Counted from the first letter of the stretch, positions 49,972 through 58,772 are shown. The stretch: DNA of 64,000 nucleotides from Candidatus Edwardsbacteria bacterium RifOxyA12_full_54_48 (GCA_001777915.1 MFFN01000005.1:175255-239254), one strand, 5' to 3'. Numbers and translations: made by a program. The notes: generated from the sequence alone by a model not told the origin.

Positions 49972-50784
49972 ATGAACTTCAAAAAAGAGAACATCCAGCG
50001 CCTGTTCGAGGCCAATCCCACCATCCACGGGATATTGAAGGAGGCCGAGAACCACCTGATAGCCAAGAATCTTCTGGTGGTCTATCTGGACGAGATGGTC
50101 CGGATGCTGCACCTGGATATCATCGCTCCCAAGGGCCTGGAATGGTCGCTGCAGATAAACTGCATCTATGCCCTGCGCAAGATAATCTCGGTCCGCAGCG
50201 AGAACCTGGCCAAGTTCGGCATAATAAAACTGCTGTGGCAGCTGGCCCGGGATGACCATCAGGATCTTCCCGAAAACCTTTCCGACGCTTTCTTCGAGGA
50301 CCTGCGGCACATATTCATGGGCACCACCGGGAAAAGCCGGGTCTATGACCAGGAGATCTATTCCACCTCGGCCGACATGCATGGCCGGGAGGCGGCCATC
50401 CAGCGTTCCGACCAGCTGGACGCCGTGGCCCTGCGCTGCGAAACCTTCATTAAAAGATACGCCTCCGGCCTGGATCCGGATGTCAGGAAGGCCAGGCAGC
50501 AGAACCGGGAACGGATATTGAAGCATTTCAACGCTTCCCAGGAAGACTGGAAGGATCACCGCTGGCACCTGAAGAACATCATCCGCAATGCCGAGCAGCT
50601 TTCCAGCCTGATCGATCTGAGCGACGAGGAGAGGAAGGCAATAGACAAGGCAAAATCCAGGGCCCTGCCGTTCGGCATCACTCCCTATTACGTATCGCTG
50701 ATGGACCAGGACCCGTCCCGCACGAACGACCATGCCGTCCGGGCCCAGGTGATCCCGCCGGCCAATTACGTAAAAAAATGCTGA
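49972..50784 (+). CDS. N-terminal part of a split KamA-type radical SAM protein
   Basis: The 270-residue product starts at the ATG with GGAGG six bases upstream. It is helical and ends in GITPYYVSLMD, HAVRAQVIPPANYVKKC, a sequence that in related KamA-family radical SAM proteins continues straight into the radical SAM domain. Here the frame stops at TGA (50782-50784) just after an A7 run, and the rest follows in the -1 frame from 50778. Either a single-base change has split the gene, a -1 ribosomal frameshift joins the parts, or both are made separately. No catalytic motif is seen in this half. Confidence 0.72.
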   Translation: MNFKKENIQRLFEANPTIHGILKEAENHLIAKNLLVVYLDEMVRMLHLDIIAPKGLEWSLQINCIYALRKIISVRSENLAKFGIIKLLWQLARDDHQDLPENLSDAFFEDLRHIFMGTTGKSRVYDQEIYSTSADMHGREAAIQRSDQLDAVALRCETFIKRYASGLDPDVRKARQQNRERILKHFNASQEDWKDHRWHLKNIIRNAEQLSSLIDLSDEERKAIDKAKSRALPFGITPYYVSLMDQDPSRTNDHAVRAQVIPPANYVKKC

Positions 50785-51767
50785 AGAACAAGGATGATCA
50801 CAGCCATTCCCTGGACTTTATGCTGGAGCACGACACCTCGCCCATCGAATTGGTGACCCGGCGGTATCCCCGGATCGTGATCCTCAAGCCCTACAACACC
50901 TGCAGCCAGATCTGCGTCTATTGCCAGCGCAACTGGGAGATCGAGGACGCCCTCTGTCCCGAAGCCGAGGCCTCCCAGGAAAAGCTGGAGCAGGCCATCA
51001 AGTGGATAGCCGACCACCCCATGATCAGCGAGGTGCTGGTCACCGGCGGCGATCCGCTGGTGATGGAGGACGGCCGGATCGACAATGTGCTGTCCAAGCT
51101 TTCACGGATAGGCCATATCGAAAGGATAAGGATCGGCTCCCGGACCCCGGTGGTGCTGCCCCAGAGGATCACCGAAGGCCTGATGGATATCATCGCCAGA
51201 TACCACCAGCCGGGCCTAAGGGAGGTGGCCATCGTCACCCATTTCGAACATCCCTACGAGATCACCGAAGAATCGATGGAGGCGGTGCAGAAATTCCGAA
51301 TGAAAGGGATGTCGGTCTACAACCAGGCGGTGTTCACCGTGGAGAACAGCCGGCGCTTCGAGCTGGTGGCCCTGCGCCGGGCCCTGCGGCTGGTCGGGGT
51401 GGACCCCTATTATACCTTCAACACCAAGGGCAAGGAGGAGACCCGCAACTACCGGGTGCCGCTGGCCCGCCTGCAGCAGGAGGTCAAGGAGGAGGCCCGG
51501 CTGTTCCCGGGACTGGTGAGGACCGACGAGCCGGTTTACAACGTCCCCCGGCTGGGCAAGAACTATGTTCGGGCCGAGCAGCACCACACCCTGCTGACCA
51601 TCATGCCCGACGGCAGCCGGGTCTACGAGTTCCATCCCTGGGAGAAGAAACTGGCCCTGGTGGACACCTACATAGATTCCGACGTGCCGATCTACGATTA
51701 TCTGCAGGAACTGAAGCGGCGGGGAGAGAACATCGAGGACTACCGCACCATCTACTATTATTTTTGA
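50778..51767 (+). CDS. KamA/EpmB-like radical SAM domain protein (second part)
   Basis: The 329-residue product carries the radical SAM cluster motif C42-x3-C46-x2-C49 (CSQICVYCQRN), the GGDPLVME SAM-binding motif, RIGSRTPVVLPQRIT and VAIVTHFEHPYEIT, all typical of the lysine 2,3-aminomutase (KamA) family. The lysine-binding and PLP residues of true KamA are not obvious, so the reaction is unknown. It begins 7 nt before the end of the upstream half, at an ATG in the A7 region with no independent ribosome site, which favours a joined product. The PP-loop gene starts 5 nt after. Confidence 0.82.
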   Translation: MLKNKDDHSHSLDFMLEHDTSPIELVTRRYPRIVILKPYNTCSQICVYCQRNWEIEDALCPEAEASQEKLEQAIKWIADHPMISEVLVTGGDPLVMEDGRIDNVLSKLSRIGHIERIRIGSRTPVVLPQRITEGLMDIIARYHQPGLREVAIVTHFEHPYEITEESMEAVQKFRMKGMSVYNQAVFTVENSRRFELVALRRALRLVGVDPYYTFNTKGKEETRNYRVPLARLQQEVKEEARLFPGLVRTDEPVYNVPRLGKNYVRAEQHHTLLTIMPDGSRVYEFHPWEKKLALVDTYIDSDVPIYDYLQELKRRGENIEDYRTIYYYF

Positions 51768-51772
51768 TATAA

Positions 51773-52744
51773 ATGAAAGCACTGGCACTTCTCTCCGGCG
51801 GGCTGGACAGCATTTTGGCGGTCAGGGTGATCATGGAACAGGGCATCGAGGTTATCGGGGTCTGCTTCGTCACGCCGTTCTTCGGGCCGGAGAATGCCCG
51901 GAAGGCGGCCGGGGTACTGGGCGTCAAGTTGATCGAGCACGACTTCACCGAGGAATATTTCGCCATGATGAAAAGCCCCCGCTACGGTTTCGGGGGCAAC
52001 ATGAACCCCTGCATAGACTGCCACGGATTGATGCTGAAAACGGCCCACAGCCTGTTGGAAAAATTTGATGCTTCATTCCTGATCACCGGGGAAGTGCTGG
52101 GCGAGCGGCCCATGTCCCAGACCCGTGGAGGCCTGAACGCCGTCCTTAAATTATCGGCCGACCGGGACCTGGTGCTACGCCCATTATCCGCAAAGTTGTT
52201 GGAACCCACCAAGCCGGAACGGGAGGGCTGGGCGGACCGGGAAAAACTGCATGACTTTTCCGGCCGGGGCCGCAAGCGCCAGGAGGAGCTGGCCCAAAGC
52301 TTCGGGATAAAGGATTATCCCCAGCCGGCCGGGGGCTGCCTGCTGACCGAGGAAAAATATTCCCAGCGCCTGAAGGAGCTCATAGAACACGAGGGACTGA
52401 ACCGTCAGGATGCGGAACTTTTGAGCCTGGGCCGCCATTTCCGGCTGGAGGAAAACACCAAAATGGTCGTGGGACGCAACCGGTCGGAAAACCAGCGGCT
52501 TTTAGATCTGGCCGGAAGCCAGGATACCGTCATCCGTCCGGCCGAGAATATCAAAGGCCCGGTGGGGATCATTAAGGGTGAGATATCGGAGGATATCTTA
52601 CAGACCGCCGGGAAGATCCTGGCCAGATACTGCGACCGGCAGGAGGGCCAGGCAGTGGGCATAAACATCTACCGCAACAAAGAAAAGGAAGGCATCACGG
52701 TGATGAAGCCTCATGAGGCATTTGTTTTGAAGTGGCAGATATGA
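51773..52744 (+). CDS. PP-loop ATPase, probable tRNA thiolation-related protein
   Basis: The 323-residue product has the PP-loop ATP-pyrophosphatase motif SGGLDS (residues 8-13) and the NPCIDCHGLML cysteine pair, as in enzymes that activate a nucleobase with ATP for thiolation (ThiI/MnmA-type). A KMVVGRNRSENQRLLDLA middle region and a C-terminal GEI domain follow. It is annotated variously as a tRNA 2-thiouridylase-like or 7-cyano-deazaguanine-synthase-like protein in related genomes; I cannot decide. It lies 5 nt after the radical SAM gene and overlaps the next gene by 4 nt (ATGA). Confidence 0.78.
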   Translation: MKALALLSGGLDSILAVRVIMEQGIEVIGVCFVTPFFGPENARKAAGVLGVKLIEHDFTEEYFAMMKSPRYGFGGNMNPCIDCHGLMLKTAHSLLEKFDASFLITGEVLGERPMSQTRGGLNAVLKLSADRDLVLRPLSAKLLEPTKPEREGWADREKLHDFSGRGRKRQEELAQSFGIKDYPQPAGGCLLTEEKYSQRLKELIEHEGLNRQDAELLSLGRHFRLEENTKMVVGRNRSENQRLLDLAGSQDTVIRPAENIKGPVGIIKGEISEDILQTAGKILARYCDRQEGQAVGINIYRNKEKEGITVMKPHEAFVLKWQI

Positions 52745-53181
52745 AGATCAGAAGGATGTTGTTCTGGGCGGCCATAGCGGCGGTCATGTCCCATCAGCTG
52801 CCGGCCCAGGAAAAAAATGAGGAAAAGAAGCCCCACCGTTCGCCGCTGTTGTCGGTGTGTTTCTCGGCGGCCCTTCCCGGGGGCGGGCAGCTTTACACCC
52901 AGCAGTATCTGAAGGCGGCGATCTTTGCCGGAGGCCTGGGATACCTGGGATACTGCTACAACCGGGAGGATCAGGCGGCCATAGGGAATCCCATTCAGGA
53001 CGATTACAATTACCATAACCAGCGGCGGCGCAATTACAAATGGTGGTTCATCGGCATCTGGACTCTGTCGCTGGCCGATGCCTATGTCGACGCCCACATG
53101 TTCAAGTTCGACGAACACAGCGAGCCGGACCTGTCGCTACAGGTGACGCCGGGGTCGGTGGCCCTGGTCAAGAGATTTTGA
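52741..53181 (+). CDS. DUF5683-like small membrane protein
   Basis: The 146-residue product has a signal peptide (MKIRRMLFWAAIAAVMSHQLPAQ), then PLLSVCFSAALPGGGQLYTQQYLKAAIFAGGLGYLGY, the G-rich motif typical of DUF5683/TM2-like proteins, and a second hydrophobic helix (WWFIGIWTLSLADAYVDAHMF). The function of the family is unknown. The ATG overlaps the stop of the PP-loop gene. It ends before a repeat-filled 206-nt gap. Confidence 0.72.
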   Translation: MKIRRMLFWAAIAAVMSHQLPAQEKNEEKKPHRSPLLSVCFSAALPGGGQLYTQQYLKAAIFAGGLGYLGYCYNREDQAAIGNPIQDDYNYHNQRRRNYKWWFIGIWTLSLADAYVDAHMFKFDEHSEPDLSLQVTPGSVALVKRF

Positions 53182-53285
53182 ACGTTTTTTCAGGCGGGGT
53201 CTTATCTTAGATGCCAGGGGTCTTTTCCCACGAAACATACAAAAAGCACGAAAATCAATCAGGTAATATAAAAATCAGTAAGAAC

Positions 53286-53325
53286 CTTAGTGGCTTGGTG
53301 TCTTGGTGGTAAAAAAGCCGAATTA
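53286..53325. repeat. CTTGGTGTCTTGGTGGT-family repeat
   Basis: CTTAGTGGCTTGGTGTCTTGGTGGTAAAAAAGCC lies in the gap 53182-53387, the inverted form of the ACCACAAAGACACAAAGG family. The rest of the gap (TACAAAAAGCACGAAAATCAATCAGG and an A+T-rich stretch) shows no gene; no clear promoter for the channel gene was found. Confidence 0.62.
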
Positions 53326-53387
53326 TAAATCTATGTTTTTGTGATTTACCTTTAATTAAAAAGCGAATAATACTTGATCGTACGGAT

Positions 53388-54416
53388 ATGAACAAGGAAT
53401 TTAAAAAAATTATCTGGCCCATAGCCTTCATCGCCCTGCTGGTGATACTGTCGTCATTCCTGCTTTACGGGCTGGCCCGGATGGAGGGCCAGGAGATCAC
53501 CCTGCTGAAGAGCCTGTACATGGTGGCCATCACCATCTCCACCATCGGCTACGAGGATATGATCGGCACCCAGGGCAGCCGGCTGCTGACCGTGGTCAAC
53601 ATCGCCCTGATCTTCATCTACATGATCGGGGTGGCCTATGCGGTCTCCAACTTCACCGCCTTTCTGATAGAGGGCCGGCTGAACAAATTCTTCCAGTTGC
53701 GAAAATTACATAAGAGGATAAAAAGAATGGACAAGCATTACATAATCTGCGGGGCCAAGGATATCGGGGTCTATGTGGCCCGCGAACTTAAGGAGACCAA
53801 GCGGCCCTTCGTAGTGATCGACGAGAATCCCCACGTGCTGGATGCCATCCGCAAGGAGATCCCGGATGTGGTGGCGGTGGAGGGCGACCCCACCGATGAT
53901 AATGTTCTGCTGGAGGCCGGGATCAAGAAGGCCCAGGCCCTGATAGCGGCCCTGGAGAGCGACAAGGAGAATCTCTATCTGGTGGTGGCGGCCAAGGATC
54001 TCAATAACGGCATCAAAATAGCTTCGCGCTTCAACAATCCCGCCACCCGGCACAAATTCGTCAACGCCGGGGCCTCCTACCTGGTCTCCCCCAATATGAT
54101 CGGCGGGATGCGGATCGCCTCGGAACTGGTGCGGCCGGCGACGGTCTCTTTTCTGGACACCATGCTGAGAAGCAAAAAGCACGATGCCATGCGGGTGGAG
54201 GAGTTTCAGGTGCCCAAGAATTCCGGCTTTATCGGCAGGACCCTGCTGGATGTGCACCAGGAGACCGGGGTGCTGGCGATCTCGGCCAAGTGTCCGGGCA
54301 GCGAGGATTACGATTACAACCCTGATCCACTGATGAAGCTGGCGGCAGATATGGTTTTGATATTCATCACCACACCGGATAAGAGAATTCTGCTGGAAGA
54401 GAAGCTTTCCCGGTGA
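53388..54416 (+). CDS. Potassium-channel-like protein with RCK/TrkA domains
   Basis: The 342-residue protein has two transmembrane helices (IIWPIAFIALLVILSSFLLYG and VVNIALIFIYMIGVAYAVSNF) flanking a pore loop, followed by an RCK domain (HYIICGAKDIGVYVARELKETKRPFVVIDENP) and a TrkA-C-like end, as in Kch/MthK-type channels. The selectivity filter is TIGYED (T52-D57) instead of the usual TVGYGD; Glu replaces the final Gly, which may alter ion selectivity. There are repeats but no operon partner upstream; a small secreted protein gene follows at 150 nt. Confidence 0.85.
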   Translation: MNKEFKKIIWPIAFIALLVILSSFLLYGLARMEGQEITLLKSLYMVAITISTIGYEDMIGTQGSRLLTVVNIALIFIYMIGVAYAVSNFTAFLIEGRLNKFFQLRKLHKRIKRMDKHYIICGAKDIGVYVARELKETKRPFVVIDENPHVLDAIRKEIPDVVAVEGDPTDDNVLLEAGIKKAQALIAALESDKENLYLVVAAKDLNNGIKIASRFNNPATRHKFVNAGASYLVSPNMIGGMRIASELVRPATVSFLDTMLRSKKHDAMRVEEFQVPKNSGFIGRTLLDVHQETGVLAISAKCPGSEDYDYNPDPLMKLAADMVLIFITTPDKRILLEEKLSR

Positions 54417-54567
54417 AATGTAATGCGCTTCAACCGTTTGGTGATGAATATTTTAAACTCCGGCAAAAGAACGGGAAAACACACCGTTGGTCCCGGCTGA
54501 TTCAAATTCAGCGGCATAGAGAATTAGAGAATAACAGAACATTAAATCCATTTAGCAGGTCACTAAA

Positions 54568-54903
54568 ATGAGACAGCGGATAATCCTCCTGCCCGTTTTT
54601 CTGTTTTTAATACCGCCCGGGCTTAGCGCCCAGAAGGATTCGATCGCGGCAAAAGTGCCGGTCATGCAGTCAATGCCAGATTCTTCTGCCGCCCCAAAGC
54701 CCGGCCCGGTTAGTGCCTCGGCAGGTGTGATCGATTCCAGCGACGAATATAATTTCCTGGAGTTGTATTATTACGGACCCGACTACCAAGGGATTTACGA
54801 TGTGTACGACCCCTGGGACATCTACCCCGACCAGGAGGGCGATTCCCGGGAGCGGGATAACGACAGCCGCGACAGCCAGGAGCGGGATGCCAGGGAGGAG
54901 TGA
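54568..54903 (+). CDS. Small secreted protein of unknown function
   Basis: The 111-residue product has a signal peptide (MRQRIILLPVFLFLIPPGLSAQ) with predicted cleavage after the ALSA-type site. The mature part is Ser/Pro-rich, then Tyr/Asp-rich (LELYYYGPDYQGIYDVYDPWD), and ends in a strongly acidic and Arg-rich tail. I recognise no domain. The MFS gene begins at the last bases of this gene, so the two are probably co-transcribed. Confidence 0.6.
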   Translation: MRQRIILLPVFLFLIPPGLSAQKDSIAAKVPVMQSMPDSSAAPKPGPVSASAGVIDSSDEYNFLELYYYGPDYQGIYDVYDPWDIYPDQEGDSRERDNDSRDSQERDAREE

Positions 54904-56153
54904 TCGCTACGGATTATAATATGCTCGCCAGATTATTCGGTTTCTATTCGGCCTTCAACAAAAAAGAAAGGCTGGTATTCTGGCTGATCATGCTGTCCTG
55001 CGTTTTTGACGGAATGACCCAGGGGGTGCTTCTGCTGCAGGAGACCATAGCCAAGAAAGCCATGGCTGCCAGCGATTTTCAGATATCAGTCATCGGATTG
55101 CTGGCCAACGCCACCATGCTGCTGTCGCTGGTGGTCAGTTTTTTCTTCAGCAACCGCAGCAAGAAATGGATCCTGATCCCGGGGATGATATTGGGCCGGC
55201 TGATCTTCATCCTGGCCTTCCTGCTGGAAGGGGCCAATCTTTTCCTGTTATTGCTGTTCTTTTACTATTCCCTGTATGCCGTCCAGGGCCCCATAATAAA
55301 TTCATTCTATCAGAAGCACATCGCCCAGAAGAAGGGCCAGGTGTTCGGGCTGACCCGGATGGTGCTGATGGTCTTCTCCATGGCCACCTCCCTGATAGTG
55401 GGGCGCCTGCTGGATCTTTCCCCGCAGCTGTACAAGCCCATCCTGATGAGCATCGCCGTCACCGGGGGGATCACCTATCTGCTGTTCATCGTCATAGACT
55501 CACACATCGCCTACCGCCCGGAATCAAAATACCGGATGAGGCGCACCGCCCGCGACCTGAAGGTGATGTTCAAACGCACCGATTTTTTGATGTTCGAACT
55601 GGCTTTCATGACTTACGGGCTGGCCTTCATGGTGATGGTTCCGGCGGTGCCGCTATTCATGTTGAATCAGCTGAAATTCAGTTATTCCCAAATGGCCCAG
55701 GCCAAGGGGGTGTTCGCCCAGATTTTTATGTTAGCCCTGATGCCCCTGGCCGGGATGATATTCGACCGGATCAATCTATGGAAGATAGCGGCCATCTCCT
55801 ATGCCATCATGGTGGGATACCCCCTGCTGATGCTTCTCTCCAGTCTTTATCAAAGCAGGATACTGGCCTATGCCAGTCTGTGCTTCTTCTCTCTGGGCCT
55901 GACCGGCGTCGTCATGTTGTGGAACCTGGGCTCCCTGCACTTTGCCGGAAACCGGGATTCCCTGGTGTACCAGGGGCTGCATGTGACCCTGACCGGGGTC
56001 CGGGGATTCCTGGGTCCGCTTTTGGGATATTACCTGCTTTCCCGGGTAAGCTACCAAGCGGATTTTATTTTGGCCATGATCCTGTTCGCCGGAGCCTCGG
56101 GGATGAGCCTCTATTTTAAAAGAAAATACAGCCAAGTATTCGCTAAAATATGA
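54900..56153 (+). CDS. Major facilitator superfamily transporter
   Basis: The 417-residue protein has twelve hydrophobic helices and an MFS-like central loop. It shows no clear substrate signature. The proposed GTG start overlaps the previous stop, with GGGAGG almost touching it; the ATG at 54921 (MLARLFGFYSAFNKKERLVFW) is the better-looking N-terminus but lacks an obvious ribosome site, so the start is unsettled. A 4-nt overlap (ATGA) joins it to coaE. Direction and substrate of transport are unknown. Confidence 0.82.
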   Translation: MIATDYNMLARLFGFYSAFNKKERLVFWLIMLSCVFDGMTQGVLLLQETIAKKAMAASDFQISVIGLLANATMLLSLVVSFFFSNRSKKWILIPGMILGRLIFILAFLLEGANLFLLLLFFYYSLYAVQGPIINSFYQKHIAQKKGQVFGLTRMVLMVFSMATSLIVGRLLDLSPQLYKPILMSIAVTGGITYLLFIVIDSHIAYRPESKYRMRRTARDLKVMFKRTDFLMFELAFMTYGLAFMVMVPAVPLFMLNQLKFSYSQMAQAKGVFAQIFMLALMPLAGMIFDRINLWKIAAISYAIMVGYPLLMLLSSLYQSRILAYASLCFFSLGLTGVVMLWNLGSLHFAGNRDSLVYQGLHVTLTGVRGFLGPLLGYYLLSRVSYQADFILAMILFAGASGMSLYFKRKYSQVFAKI

Positions 56154-56782
56154 AAAATAATAAAAAACAGGTTATAGTTATCGGCCTGACCGGCGGGGCC
56201 GGCTCGGGGAAAAGCACCGTGGCTAAGGTTTTCCAAAGGCAGGGGGCCTGTATCATTGATGCCGATAAGCTGGGACATCAAATGCTGGATAAAAAATCAC
56301 CCTGCTTTGCCAAAGTTATAAAAGCTTTCGGCCCCGGCATATTGTTGGGTAAAAACAGCATCGACCGCGGCCGGCTGGCAGAAATGGTCTTCTCCGATCC
56401 GGTAAAACTACGCCGTCTGAATCGCATCGCGCACCCCGCCCTTTTAAGGGAGATAGATAAGAATATCCTTCTCTGCCGGGAAAAATATTCCGCCAGGCCG
56501 ATAGTGATTGACGCCGCCCTGATCGTGCAATGGGGTCTGGAGAAAAAACTGGACCGATTGGTAATGGTGGATTCCCCCAAAAAGCTCCGATTGTTCAGGG
56601 TGATGGACCGGGGAGTCCCTAAAGACAGGGCTTTGAGAATATTGGCCTCCCAGATGCCGGTCTCTCAAATAAAGAAAAAGGCTGACATCGTGATCCCAAA
56701 CAACGGCACTATCGTGCAGCTGAAGGAGAAGGCGGCCCTGGCCTGGAGGAGGTTGGCGGAGGAAAATGTCATCCTGAAATAA
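56150..56782 (+). CDS. coaE: Dephospho-CoA kinase
   Basis: The 210-residue kinase phosphorylates the 3'-OH of dephospho-CoA, the last step of CoA synthesis. It has the P-loop GLTGGAGSGKST (residues 12-23), the IIDADKLGHQML substrate motif, RLNRIAHPALLREI and VIDAALIVQWGLEKKLDRLVMVDS. Length matches the family. The ATG overlaps the MFS stop. Confidence 0.93.
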   Translation: MKNNKKQVIVIGLTGGAGSGKSTVAKVFQRQGACIIDADKLGHQMLDKKSPCFAKVIKAFGPGILLGKNSIDRGRLAEMVFSDPVKLRRLNRIAHPALLREIDKNILLCREKYSARPIVIDAALIVQWGLEKKLDRLVMVDSPKKLRLFRVMDRGVPKDRALRILASQMPVSQIKKKADIVIPNNGTIVQLKEKAALAWRRLAEENVILK

Positions 56783-56857
56783 AAAAAGGTTGAATTGTCC
56801 GGCCCTTTTGTCATAAAATAGATGCCGGCCGCTGATCAACAGCAGAAGGATGGTAAA

Positions 56858-57088
56858 ATGAACAAGATGGATTGGCTGAAAAAGATCAATCCGGTATTAT
56901 TCCTGGTTTTCTTGGTCCAGGCAGCGACAGGGGTGATCTACTTCCTGGTCGGCAGCGAGATCCTTGGGGTGACCCATCTGTTCGGGGGATTATTGATGAT
57001 CTTGATCGCCGGCATCCATCTGGTTTTAAACTGGACCTGGGTAAGATCGAACTACTTTAAAAAGAAAGCACTAACAGACAAAGGATGA
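56858..57088 (+). CDS. Small DUF4405-like membrane protein
   Basis: The 76-residue product starts at the ATG with AGAAGGA nine bases upstream; an earlier in-frame ATG at 56822 adds a polar 12-residue head. Two hydrophobic helices (INPVLFLVFLVQAATGVIYFL and LFGGLLMILIAGIHLVLNW) contain His residues in the style of DUF4405 membrane proteins, which often bind haem. Function not known. The prfB start lies 7 nt downstream, so translation is probably coupled. Confidence 0.65.
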   Translation: MNKMDWLKKINPVLFLVFLVQAATGVIYFLVGSEILGVTHLFGGLLMILIAGIHLVLNWTWVRSNYFKKKALTDKG

Positions 57089-57095
57089 CACCGTT

Positions 57096-58224
57096 TTGAC
57101 AATAGAGGAATTGAAAAATAACGGCCAGATTGCTGATGAGAATATAAAGAACCTGCGGAGGTATCTTTGACCTGGACCGTTTGGAAAAGGAACTGGCAGA
57201 ATACGAGGCCAGGATGTCGTCCCCGGATTTTTGGAACGACAATATCAAGGCCAAGGAGGTCATAGCAGAGGCCAACCGACGCCGGGAATGGATAGATCCC
57301 TGGAGGGAGCTTAGGAAAAAGTGCGATGATGCGGCCACCCTGCTGGAGCTGGTGGAGGAATCGGACAGCGAATCCTTAAAGGAGATCCAGGACGATCTGG
57401 CCGCCCTGGAAAAAGGGTTAGAGGGTCTGGAGTTTCGTCATATGCTGCGGGGAGAGGATGATGAACGAAGCGCTATTTTAACCATCCACCCCGGGGCCGG
57501 AGGGACCGAATCCCAGGATTGGGCCGAGATGCTTCTGCGGATGTATACCCGCTGGATGGAACGTAACGGCTACCAATATAAGGTGATCGATCTGCAGCCG
57601 GGCGACGAAGCCGGAATCAAAAGCGTTACGGTGGAGGTGACCGGAAGATATGCTTTCGGCTATCTTAAGGCCGAGATCGGCGTTCACCGGCTGGTCAGGA
57701 TATCACCCTTCGATTCCAACAAACGTCGCCATACTTCGTTTGCCTCCACTTTCGTATACCCCGAGATCGACGATGACATCAAGGTGGACATTCCTGAATC
57801 AGATATTAGGATAGACGTTTACCGGTCCGGCTCGGCCGGAGGGCAGAATGTCAACAAGGTGGAAACTGCCATCCGGATGGTTCACATCCCCACCGGGATA
57901 GTGGTCTGCAGCCAGAACGAGCGATCCCAGCACCAGAACCGGATCAACGCCATGAAGGTGCTGCGCTCCAGGCTGTACCAGCACTACAAGGCCGAGGATG
58001 ACAAGAAGCGCCAGTCGCTGGAGGCCACCAAGACCGATATCGCCTGGGGAAACCAGATCCGATCCTATGTTTTCCACCCCTACAGCATGGTCAAGGATCA
58101 TCGGACCCTGGAGCAGACCGGAGATGTGAAAGCGGTGATGGATGGGGAGATCGACCGGTTCATAAACGCCTATCTCAAGCGGGGCGGCAAGTTCGACAAG
58201 ATGGAATCCGGGGATGACCTCTGA
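57096..58224 (+). CDS. prfB: Peptide chain release factor 2 with programmed +1 frameshift
   Basis: RF2 releases peptides at UGA and UAA. The short first frame runs from a TTG at 57096 (AAGGA ten bases upstream) through a 24-codon leader to CTT-TGA at 57165-57170. The second frame starts at 57169 (GAC CTG GAC CGT) and runs to 58224. GGAGG lies just before TAT CTT TGA C, the canonical stimulator and slippery site, so release-factor shortage raises +1 shifting. The second frame carries the GGQ region as RSGSAGGQNVNKVETAI, the RF2-type codon-recognition loop and HTSFASTFVYPEI. Combined length about 376 residues, in the family range. Confidence 0.96.
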
Positions 58225-58241
58225 CCGGATAGGTTTTTTGA

Positions 58242-58275
58242 ACCACAAAGAGCACAAAGGACACAAAGGTTTTAA
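58242..58275. repeat. ACCACAAAGAGCACAAAGGACACAAAGG repeat
   Basis: This copy of the ACAAAGG dispersed repeat family lies between prfB and the RAM-domain gene. It carries three CACAAAG units. Confidence 0.6.
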
Positions 58276-58330
58276 TGTTTTTAACTTTAATAAAGACCCA
58301 AAATCAAAATAATGGAAGGAGGTGTGTTGA

Positions 58331-58567
58331 ATGGTAGCAGCTTATGAGTTCATCAATTGCGATGCCGGCAAAGCCGAACTGGTGGTCAGGGCCCTGCGCA
58401 AGATCAAGGGGTTGAAGCAGGCTCATGTGGTGACCGGACTTCATGACATCATCGCCTACGTGGAGGCCCCCACTATGAAGGACCTGACAAAACTGATCAT
58501 TTCCAGGATCCAGGGGACCAAGGGCGTCGGCCGGACCGTCACCTGCATCGTGGTCAACGGCAACTAG
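58331..58567 (+). CDS. Stand-alone Lrp/AsnC ligand-binding (RAM) domain protein
   Basis: The 78-residue product consists only of the RAM/AsnC effector-binding ferredoxin-like fold (AELVVRALRKIKGLKQAHVVTGLHDIIAYVEAPTM), with no DNA-binding helix-turn-helix. Such proteins oligomerise and bind amino acids and may modulate full-length Lrp regulators. AAGGAGG lies 8 nt before the ATG. A repeat block (58242-58275) lies upstream, and a possible terminator follows. Confidence 0.85.
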   Translation: MVAAYEFINCDAGKAELVVRALRKIKGLKQAHVVTGLHDIIAYVEAPTMKDLTKLIISRIQGTKGVGRTVTCIVVNGN

Positions 58568-58583
58568 TTTTATCTGCTTTTTA

Positions 58584-58611
58584 AAAGGGCCGTCCGTCAG
58601 GGCGGCCCTTT
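58584..58611 (+). terminator. Hairpin after the RAM-domain gene, terminator-like
   Basis: AAAGGGC (58584-58590) pairs with GCCCTTT (58605-58611); the inner CG and CC/GG pairs extend it. Only three T follow, so termination is plausible but not certain. Confidence 0.55.
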
Positions 58612-58772
58612 GGCATTGCTTAACCCGTTAATATTATTAATAAGGAAGCATGCCGCCATCATCATCATGATAGTGCTGATAACCTTGATGATGGAGGGCA
58701 CGACCATGAAAGCAAAGAAGATCATCATGATGATGGGGTCCAATATTGTAGTGGCTAAATATAAAAAAGAAC

